64,000 nt of DNA. Origin: Balanoglossus misakiensis. Taxonomy: Eukaryota; Hemichordata. The first letter of the stretch is position 1; each line of letters starts with the position of its first letter. The DNA lies in NCBI GenBank assembly GCA_040954595.2, contig CM082594.2:8928001-8992000 (forward strand). Reading direction: 5' to 3'. Below, piece by piece: positions 59,001 through 64,000 of the stretch. The notes under the pieces were generated by a model. It saw nothing but the letters and a program-made list of their open reading frames with translations. It was not told the DNA's origin and searched no databases. The translations under genes and the position numbers were made by a program.

Positions 59001-62000
59001 CATCCAGGGATGTTGTAGATTCTACTCCTTCTGTTGCTGTTAACACATCTGCTGTTGATGGCTGCTCAGTTGATGTAAACCCTGCTGTTGAAGTGACAGT
59101 TTCATCCAGGGATGTTGTAGATTCTACTCCTTCTGTTGATGTCAACACATCTGCTGTTGATTGCTGTTCAGTTGATGTAAACAAATCTGCTGTTGATGGC
59201 TGCTCAGTTGATGTAAACCCTGCTGTTGCAGTGACAGTTTCATCCAGGGATGTTGTAGATTCTACTCCTTCTGTTGCTGTTAACACATCTGCTGTTGACG
59301 GCTGCTCAGTTGATGTAAACCCTGCTGTTGCAGTGACAGTTTCATCCAGGGATGTTGTAGATTCTACTCCTTCTGTTGCTGTTAACACATCTGCTGTTGA
59401 TGGCTGCTCAGTTGATGTAAACCCTGCTGTTGAAGTGACAGTTTCATCCAGGGATGTTGTAGATTCTACTCCTTCTGTTGATGTCAACACACCTGCTGTT
59501 GATTGCTGTTCAGTTGATGTAAACAAATCTGCTGTTGATGGCTGCTCAGTTGATGTAAACCCTGCTGTTGCAGTGACAGTTTCATCCAGGGATGTTGTAG
59601 ATTCTACTCCTTCTGTTGCTGTTAACACATCTGCTGTTGACGGCTGCTCAGTTGATGTAAACCCTGCTGTTGCAGTGACAGTTTCATCCAGGGATGTTGT
59701 AGATTCTACTCCTTCTGTTGCTGTTAACACATCTGCTGTTGATGGCTGCTCAGTTGATGTAAACCCTGCTGTTGAAGTGACAGTTTCATCCAGGGATGTT
59801 GTAGATTCTACTCCTTCTGTTGATGTAAACACATCTGCTGTTGACGGCTGTTCAGTTGGTGTAAACACATCTGCTGTTGATGGCTGTTCAGGTGATGTAA
59901 ACACATCTGATGTTGATGGCTGCTCAGTTGATGTAAACACATCTGCTGTTGATGGCTGCTCAGAAGATGTAAACCTTGCTGTTGCAGTGACAGTTTCATC
60001 CTTGGATGTTGTTGATTCTACTCCTTCTGTTGATGTCAACACACCTGCAGTTGATGGCTGCTCAGAAGATGTAAACCTTGCAGTTGCAGTGACAGTTTCA
60101 TCCAGGGATGTTGTTGATTCTACTCCTTCTGTTGATGTCAACACATCTGCTGTTGATTGCTGTTCAGTTGATGTAAAAACCTCTGCTGTTGACGGTTGCT
60201 CAGTTGATGTAAACCTTGCTGTTGCAGTGACAGTTTCATCCAGGGATGTTGTAGATTCTACTCCTTCTGTTGATGTTAACACACCTGCTGTTGATGGCTG
60301 CTCAGTTGATGTAAACCTTGCTGTTGCAGTGACAGTTTCATCCAGGGATGTTGTAGATTCTACTCCTTCTGTTGCTGTTAACACATCTGCTGTTGATGGC
60401 TGCTCAGTTGATGTAAACCTTGCTGTTGCAGTGACAGTTTCATCCTGGGATGTTGTTGATTCCACTCCTTCTGTTGATGTTAACACACCTGCTGTTGATT
60501 GCTGCTCAGTTGATGTAAACCTTGCTGTTGCAGTGACAGTTTCATCCTGGGATGTTGTTGATTCCACTCCTTCTGTTGATGTTAACACACCTGCTGTTGA
60601 TGGCTGCTCAGCTGATGTAAACCTTGCTGTTGCAGTGACAGTTTCATCCTGGGATGTTGTTGATTGTACTCCTTCTGTTGATGTTAACACACCTGCTGTT
60701 GATTGCTGCTCAGTTGATGTAAACCTTGCTGTTGCAGTGACAGTTTCATCCTGGGATGTTGTTGATTCCACTCCTTCTGTTGATGTTAACACACCTGCTG
60801 TTGATGGCTGCTCAGCTGATGTAAACCTTGCTGTTGCAGTGACAGTTTCATCCTTGGATGTTGTTGATTCTACTCCTTCTGTTGATGTAAACACACCTGC
60901 TGTTGATTGCTGTTCAGCTGATGTAAATCTTGCTGTTGCAGTGACAGTTTCTTCCACAGATGTTGTTGATACATGTAGCATGGTAGTTTCCATTGCTGGT
61001 GTGCTACTTTTTAACGACACTTGTTCATCTGTTACTGTATCTGTAGTTAGTGTCTTGATTCCTGTTATCACTGTAGATTCCAAACTTTCATACTCTGCAG
61101 TTGTGATAGCTTGTGTTTCAGTAATTTTGTACTCCATATTTGTAGTCGGTATTGCACTTATTGTACTGGCATGAGTATCAGTTTGAGTTGAAGTATCACT
61201 TGCACTATTGTTGTGAAAGTGTGTAGAAAGGATTTCAGATGTCACAATGGCATCTCCTGTGCTCACTTCTGGCACTACCGACCTCTCCTGTGTGGTATGA
61301 CTCATTTGATCACTTTCTGTAGTATTATAGAATGCACTTGTAGACGTCGCATAGTGCGATGTCTTGTCCACCCTGGACAGTTCTGTTGAAGTTGGTGCAT
61401 CCGTTGTGCGAAATAAATCTTCAGTTGTGTGTTCTGTAGTTTTGTTTTTCAACGTTGACAATATTTCTGATGTTTCTGCTCTGTCTGTGGTTGTATGCCA
61501 ATCCACAGTCTGTGACGATGAAGTAACTGTGTTTGTTGGGTTTTCTGTAGTCTCCATATTGGTTGTTGTTTCTTCTGTAGTCTGATCATCTTCTGTGTAA
61601 TTTTCTGTTGTGCTATCAAGCATCTCAGTTGTTGATTCGTCTGTAGTGGAGCTTGCCTCGGTTGTTGTTTGTACGGTGTGCAAAAAGGTCGTCGGGATTG
61701 TGCTTTGTTCAGTTCTGACAGAATATATGTACGTTGTTTCAACAAAATCATCCTCTATTGTCTCTTCTGTTGCAGTGTAAAAGTTAACAGTACTGGAGTG
61801 TTCGGTTGATTGTGAAATTTTTTCAGTAGTTTGAAAGTAGATAGTTGTTTTATCTTTAGAGTCAGCTGTGCTTTCATTTACAGCAGTGACATATTGAGTA
61901 TTATTGGGTAGAAACCCCACCAAAAATAGTAAAATTATAGTGCACAAACTGTCACTCCACCTCCAGTGGTGACTTTTTCTAAAGAAAAATATGACTATTG

Positions 62001-62109
62001 ATAAATATAATGAGTTATTAAGCACTGGGCAATAAGAAACATTTTCCAAAATTGTAAATGACGATGTCTTGCCTCTTTGTGAGTATTTCAAGCGCTTGGA
62101 GTCGTACAA
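12704..62109 (-). CDS. Giant transmembrane mucin (NIDO-AMOP-VWD, EGF, SEA), MUC4-like
   Basis: Fifty-six predicted exons with GT-AG borders. One huge 5' exon (30981-61978, possibly to 62109) is followed by 55 short exons down to the stop at 12704-12706. Exon lengths from 61978 sum to 39,622 bases, which keeps one reading frame throughout (about 13,200 codons). N to C: hydrophobic leader, Ser/Thr-rich stalk, 29.4-kb mucin repeat, 10 EGF, NIDO, AMOP, VWD, Ig/cadherin-like region, Cys-rich EGF, 22 EGF, SEA, 2 EGF, SEA, 2 EGF, transmembrane helix, cytoplasmic tail. Mucins of this type form a heavily O-glycosylated epithelial surface coat. NIDO-AMOP-VWD order is shared with MUC4 and metazoan 'mucin-like proteins'. 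Start unresolved: the frame stays open to a Met at 62109, but a strong acceptor precedes 61978, so the true start may lie in a separate exon. Most exons are phase 1-1, which suits exon shuffling and duplication. Confidence 0.9.
13910..14640 (-). other. Two juxtamembrane EGF-like domains
   Basis: One calcium-binding-type EGF is encoded by exon 14640-14500 ([13 protein letters not shown] start). A second EGF is split over exons 14304-14232 and 14010-13910 ([12 protein letters not shown], then [10 protein letters not shown]). After the last cysteine there is a linker of about 25 residues rich in Thr, Val and Glu before the membrane helix. Confidence 0.82.
14031..14098. repeat. (GATT)n-type microsatellite
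   Basis: Two short clusters of GATT tetranucleotides followed by GAGT units, in a mucin intron. Confidence 0.8.
14697..14772. repeat. Degenerate (CTGT)n simple repeat
   Basis: CTGT, CTGC and TATG tetranucleotides in an intron between an EGF exon and a SEA exon. Confidence 0.7.
14819..15330 (-). other. Membrane-proximal SEA domain with GSVDV site
   Basis: Two exons (15330-15203, 128 bp; 15059-14819, 241 bp). The sequence shows the SEA pattern: [10 protein letters not shown], a helical stretch ending in KIKETLRYIF, then [12 protein letters not shown] and a C-terminal helix and strand. GSVDV (14970-14984) matches the G/SVVV-type autoproteolysis site of mucin SEA domains, so this domain probably splits the extracellular part from the anchor, leaving the two held non-covalently. 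Confidence 0.8.
15521..16038 (-). other. Two EGF-like domains between the SEA domains
   Basis: Exons 16038-15907 and 15655-15521, one EGF each. Both have six cysteines; the second has the calcium-binding type start ([12 protein letters not shown]). Confidence 0.8.
16186..16721 (-). other. First (membrane-distal) SEA domain
   Basis: Two exons (16721-16594, 128 bp; 16426-16186, 241 bp), the same lengths as the second SEA pair, which indicates a duplicated module. Visible: [38 protein letters not shown] and a C-terminal helix with ENAFEDGL. At the expected cleavage point the sequence is ADSRVLV: the Gly before Ser is lost, so autoproteolysis is doubtful here. Confidence 0.72.
16837..22726 (-). 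other. Ladder of 22 EGF-like domains
   Basis: Twenty exons: 22726-22589, 22413-22282, 22157-22038, 21925-21677, 21445-21320, 21201-21079, 20845-20717, 20554-20429, 20319-20197, 20065-19943, 19806-19678, 19557-19429, 19266-19144, 19016-18897, 18694-18572, 18333-18196, 18037-17786, 17551-17414, 17222-17097, 16959-16837. The 249-bp and 252-bp exons hold two EGFs each. Nearly all start with D-I/V-D/N-E-C, the calcium-binding EGF signature. Exons are 120-138 bp and flanked by phase-1 introns, so domains can be added or lost without a frameshift. A stiff rod holding the mucin away from the membrane is the likely role. Confidence 0.85.
20362..20405. repeat. (GATA)n-like simple repeat
   Basis: Short run of GATA and GACA tetranucleotides in a mucin intron. 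Confidence 0.7.
22816..23134. repeat. (CATA)n microsatellite
   Basis: About 320 bp of nearly pure tetranucleotide repeat in a mucin intron, with a few TATA interruptions and one central insertion of CCCCGGGG at about 22923. It ends about 20 bp from the donor site of the exon at 23157-23337. The long Tyr/Met/Cys/Val translations across it are artefacts. Confidence 0.97.
23157..23337 (-). other. Cys-rich EGF module following the VWD region
   Basis: One 181-bp exon reads [15 protein letters not shown], then [12 protein letters not shown], then [15 protein letters not shown]. This EGF plus 'CFPGV-C ... CGPCP-G--GNG--C' arrangement follows the VWD and Ig-like region in metazoan mucin-like proteins, which supports the family assignment. 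Confidence 0.8.
23517..23610. repeat. Intronic cluster of TTCTATAGA-like motifs
   Basis: Five to six imperfect copies of a short palindromic motif around CTATAG within about 95 bp, in the intron between exons 23864-23683 and 23337-23157. No function is evident. Confidence 0.55.
23683..24727 (-). other. VWD C-terminal extension and Ig/cadherin-like segment
   Basis: Exons 24727-24470, 24282-24130 and 23864-23683. The first carries [12 protein letters not shown] and a Cys pair ([11 protein letters not shown]). The next two form a beta-rich module ([40 protein letters not shown]) ending in [10 protein letters not shown]. This follows the order seen after the VWD domain in MUC4-like and cnidarian mucin-like proteins. 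Confidence 0.7.
24961..25920 (-). other. von Willebrand factor type D (VWD) domain with GDPH site
   Basis: Exons 25920-25715, 25571-25487 and 25266-24961. The domain opens [20 protein letters not shown] and closes with [16 protein letters not shown], typical of the AMOP-linked VWD of MUC4. GDPH (25898-25909) is the Asp-Pro motif at which MUC4 and gel-forming mucins can be cleaved. Confidence 0.88.
26121..26990 (-). other. AMOP domain
   Basis: Begins in the 3' part of exon 27237-26727 ([19 protein letters not shown] followed by FCPCGFGQG) and continues through exons 26604-26419 and 26240-26121 ([38 protein letters not shown]). AMOP is an extracellular Cys-rich domain found between NIDO and VWD in MUC4 and sushi-domain proteins. 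Confidence 0.86.
26990..28099 (-). other. NIDO (nidogen-like) domain
   Basis: Exons 28099-27942, 27787-27620, 27529-27338 and the 5' part of 27237-26727. Features: [59 protein letters not shown] and [20 protein letters not shown], ending near the Asn/Gly-rich IGYNSGRG. This is the extracellular domain first seen in nidogen. It is directly followed by AMOP. Confidence 0.87.
28219..30817 (-). other. Ten EGF-like domains between mucin repeat and NIDO
   Basis: Exons 30817-30713, 30568-30446, 30299-30180, 29994-29872, 29682-29572, 29414-29304, 29189-29079, 28873-28733, 28605-28492 and 28341-28219, one EGF each. Three in a row (29682, 29414, 29189) are all 111 bp and alike in sequence ([15 protein letters not shown] against [15 protein letters not shown]), so they are probable recent tandem copies. 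Most have the calcium-binding signature. Confidence 0.86.
30981..31582 (-). other. Non-repetitive Ser/Thr-rich stalk at the end of the giant exon
   Basis: About 200 residues of unique Ser/Thr/Glu-rich sequence link the last repeat to the first EGF. The exon ends at a GT donor on the minus strand (base 30981), leaving CQS plus one base, which completes an Asp codon with the next exon. Confidence 0.8.
31583..31990 (-). repeat. Divergent terminal repeat family, four near-identical 102-bp copies
   Basis: The last four units of the mucin array use a different cap ([18 protein letters not shown]) from all others. The three inner copies look identical to each other at DNA level, as expected for a very recent local amplification. 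Confidence 0.85.
37891..41646 (-). repeat. 1878-bp tandem duplication inside the mucin array
   Basis: Rare sequence variants recur at exactly 1878-bp spacing: the CTGCTGCTGATTG variant (37891 and 39769), the CTGTAGTTCGCAG variant (38391 and 40269) and the GTAAATACC variant (39321 and 41199). The block is 626 codons, so the frame is kept. I saw only a few substitutions between copies. Confidence 0.8.
44642..47773 (-). repeat. 1566-bp tandem duplication inside the mucin array
   Basis: Five rare variants recur at 1566-bp spacing (nine 174-bp units): GATATA at 44642/46208 and 44990/46556, GACGGA at 45185/46751 and 46229/47795, and TTCACTTG at 45681/47247. This indicates a second, independent large in-frame duplication. 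Confidence 0.78.
58837..59862 (-). repeat. Three copies of a 342-bp higher-order repeat
   Basis: The variant AAACAAATCTG recurs at 58837, 59179 and 59521, exactly 342 bp apart. Each block holds two 102-bp units and one 138-bp unit (114 codons), with the same series of neighbouring variants. Confidence 0.8.
60973..62109 (-). other. Mucin N-terminal region: unique Ser/Thr-rich part and hydrophobic leader
   Basis: Unique Thr/Ser-rich sequence precedes the repeats. Near the start lies a basic then hydrophobic stretch (RKSHHWRW, then [13 protein letters not shown]) that looks like a signal peptide, followed by [12 protein letters not shown]. No Met lies between this segment and 61978, where a strong acceptor (TTTTTCTTTAG on the minus strand) abuts. 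The initiator is therefore either the in-frame Met at 62109 or in an unseen upstream exon. Confidence 0.6.
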
Positions 62110-62769
62110 AGGCCTCTTTACATCCTGCTGTGAACTGTGGCTTTGTCCTCCCTTGTGGAATATTATACTGTAAATATCTGAAAAAAGAAACCAATAAAAC
62201 CAAGATTTTTATTTTTGAACAGCGCTCGTACAAGTAAAAAAACCCATAGAGGTTCGGTATCACTTAAACATTAAAGTGAAAGATGTCTATGGCATTTGGT
62301 CACAAACAAGCAATTACATGCAATTAAAGCCAAACCTTCTTATTGAGATTCCTGTGACAGATGAACATCTTAAGTTGTTCTTGACACTTTGCTTAAAAGA
62401 GTAAGGCTTTGTGTGTGCAATATATCTAAAACAAATAATGTTACAGTAGAAGGACAGTGTAATACAATACTGTCAAACATTACAGCGGCATAAAAACACT
62501 TTGACCAGTTTTGGCAACACCCACTGTCTCAACAATGTATTGTCAGAGAAATGTGGCTATGTGGCTAGAAGATCACAGAAAAGATAACTAGACATTCTTT
62601 TTCAGTTGAAATGGACATGTTCCAGATATCACACTGTATATTCCAGATATAACAATATATAACAACTGTTGCTCTGGTGTCTATTTTGCACAGCGCGCAG
62701 GTTAAGTCACGCCCCACGACAAATACTTGGGCATGAATTCTGTCAAAATACCACTGGGGGCGCTATTTT

Positions 62770-62786
62770 AACCCCCCCCCCCCCCT
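62770..62786. repeat. Homopolymer C tract
   Basis: A run of about 16 C in the intergenic region upstream of the mucin gene. Confidence 0.85.
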
Positions 62787-62914
62787 TTAAAATCGATGGT
62801 TTGCACGAAACCTTAACACTCATCACTGCACACTGACCTTGCTTTGATTGGTGTGAGTCAATGGAGCTTGGGTCGCCGAATGTTATCAAATAGGAATATT
62901 GAGTTAAACGTTAC

Positions 62915-63091
62915 CACTGTTGCCTCTAGATTCCTGGGCCACATATGCGGTTGCTGGGAGGGGCCCATCGGTTGGCAACGCGCGTACGTCCACGTGCACA
63001 TTGAAATCGACTTGCACTTGTGTCGGTATGTCCTGACTGTCCATCGAGAAGTATTCCGTATTCAGAGATGACAGCCTCACCGAGTTTGTTT
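62915..63091 (-). other. Possible unassigned exon or remnant
   Basis: A 59-codon phase-0 block bounded by an AG acceptor (minus strand) and a GT donor reads without stops (LNTEYFSMDSQDIPTQVQVD, then VHVDVRALPTDGPLP). I do not recognise it and could not join it to another exon. It may be an exon of a gene beyond the window or a decayed copy. Confidence 0.25.
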
Positions 63092-63110
63092 CTAACATAA
63101 CTCATCGTTC

Positions 63111-63272
63111 ATCAATGTTATCTTCTCTACGAATGAGAACGAAGATCACCAAAGCGATGTTCAGACGAGCATGACGACGGAGACATTTGTTGTCCAGCGG
63201 TACAGCATGGACTCGCAAACTGTTGTTGAGGTTGCAATGTACCTTACCAACATCTTGAAAGATGCTCCTTGA
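63111..63272 (+). other. Possible C-terminal coding fragment
   Basis: An open stretch on the plus strand ends in TGA and looks protein-like (VVQRYSMDSQTVVEVAMYL then TNILKDAP). It shares the short string YSMDSQ-like with the minus-strand block at 62915-63091. It has no recognised family and no start. Confidence 0.2.
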
Positions 63273-64000
63273 CATTGTCATCCATGTCTACCAGACCGGA
63301 CCATCCGAAAAAGACCTGTGTACCTTTGTTCATATATCATATTTTCAATGTCTGTCCAGGCCAAAGGTTACCTCGGGCCACCGCCATTGTTCTGACACCC
63401 TAAGTCAATAACTATAAATCTGTATGAGACTACCCAATATAAGTAAAAGGCACTCCTAATCATATGGCCCTATAGATCTTCATCACTGACTTTATGAACA
63501 GACAATCTTCGTAGAAACTTACATATAATGCCATGATGGTTTTTAGAAAGTTTTAAAATGGAGAATGTGTTCCTAAGGTTCCTACTCTGAATATAATATT
63601 TTTTGTACACGCCGATATCCACCAAAAGCCAACAGTGTTTTTGAACTATCTGTACTGTCTCCACATTCCCTTTCTCAAACATAGGTGTGGACGTGTACCG
63701 AATTCTTTCGCCGCCAACAGATATTACCTATTATTACGCAGGTGTTACTTCTACATTTCGAAACATTGTTGAGCTCTGTCGTTTATTTTCCCTGTGTACA
63801 CCTTTGCTTTGATAATTACGTCACGAAAGGGAGTGTTGCACAAATAGTGTTGGTTTGGAAACTACCACTTTGGGCACTGTGTGGATTAACTTTGATCGTT
63901 GGCAGAATTTTTCAAATTCCTTTGAGTGTAGAACCATGGACAGTCAACTCAGTTGCCAAGATCACATAATCCGTGTACCATTTGAAATAGTGAATTCGAA

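Larger units (their letters stand above)
31583..60972 (-). repeat. 29.4-kb mucin tandem-repeat array (coding)
   Basis: Uninterrupted array of related units inside one exon. Each unit is a 22-residue cap (starts TSTEGVES, ends TATARF) plus one, two or three 12-residue sub-repeats ([36 protein letters not shown]). Units are therefore 34, 46 or 58 residues (102, 138 or 174 bp); mean spacing implies roughly two hundred units (estimate, not a count). Thr and Ser dominate, with few prolines and regular Glu, which fits dense O-glycosylation. Single-unit repeats prevail at both ends and triple-unit (174-bp) repeats in the centre (about 36.7-48.5 kb). No stop codon occurs in the coding frame. Confidence 0.95.
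62110..64000. other. Region upstream of the mucin gene, no convincing gene
   Basis: About 1.9 kb expected to contain the mucin promoter and possibly its first exon. Apart from the two protein-like fragments and the poly-C run listed separately, I see nothing I can support. Confidence 0.5.

Noticed and set aside
31583-60972. CRISPR array or satellite DNA
   Set aside because: The repeats are coding, in frame, variable in length by multiples of 36 bp and lack unique spacers. The flanks are exons of the same gene.
54290-61174. 2,294-codon plus-strand open frame as a gene
   Set aside because: Same antisense shadow of the mucin repeats; it ends in unique mucin sequence without any recognisable domain.
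63685-63969. 94-codon plus-strand hydrophobic open frame
   Set aside because: Hydrophobic but without recognisable family features or splice context; insufficient to call a gene.

Overview
The window is from an invertebrate animal genome. Genes are cut into many short exons with GT-AG introns of roughly 80-550 bp, and their domains are animal-specific (TRPM channel, TIR, NIDO-AMOP-VWD, SEA, calcium-binding EGF). Compact introns, many EGF exons and a TIR gene fit an amphioxus, hemichordate or similar marine invertebrate; the species cannot be fixed from the sequence. No bacterial, phage, CRISPR or rRNA content was seen.

Layout. (1) 1-5990, minus strand: the N-terminal 900 codons (18 exons) of a TRPM-family cation channel, cut by the left window edge inside S4. 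(2) 5991-8754: intergenic, between two divergent genes. (3) 8799-11941, plus strand: a complete 7-exon gene for a 628-residue armadillo-like/TIR/SAM-like protein, a probable NAD-cleaving or signalling TIR protein. (4) 11942-12703: short convergent intergenic stretch with poly(A) signals on both strands. (5) 12704-about 62109, minus strand: one enormous gene for a membrane-anchored mucin. Its exon phases add up without error over 56 predicted exons to about 13,200 codons. (6) 62110-64000: no convincing gene, but protein-like fragments at 62.9-63.3 kb.

Mucin, from N to C terminus: hydrophobic N-terminal segment; Ser/Thr-rich region; a 29.4-kb tandem-repeat mucin domain inside a single exon of about 31 kb; 10 EGF; NIDO; AMOP; VWD with a GDPH site; an Ig/cadherin-like segment; a special Cys-rich EGF; 22 EGF; SEA; 2 EGF; SEA with a GSVDV cleavage-type site; 2 EGF; one transmembrane helix; a cytoplasmic tail of about 170 residues. 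The core NIDO-AMOP-VWD order is that of vertebrate MUC4 and of metazoan 'mucin-like proteins'. The SEA domains and long EGF ladder resemble other membrane mucins.

The most remarkable object is the repeat exon. Its units follow a 22 + 12n residue rule (102, 138, 174 bp), are organised into higher-order blocks (342, 1566 and 1878 bp), and leave a second very long open frame on the opposite strand. I interpret that antisense frame as a by-product, not a gene.
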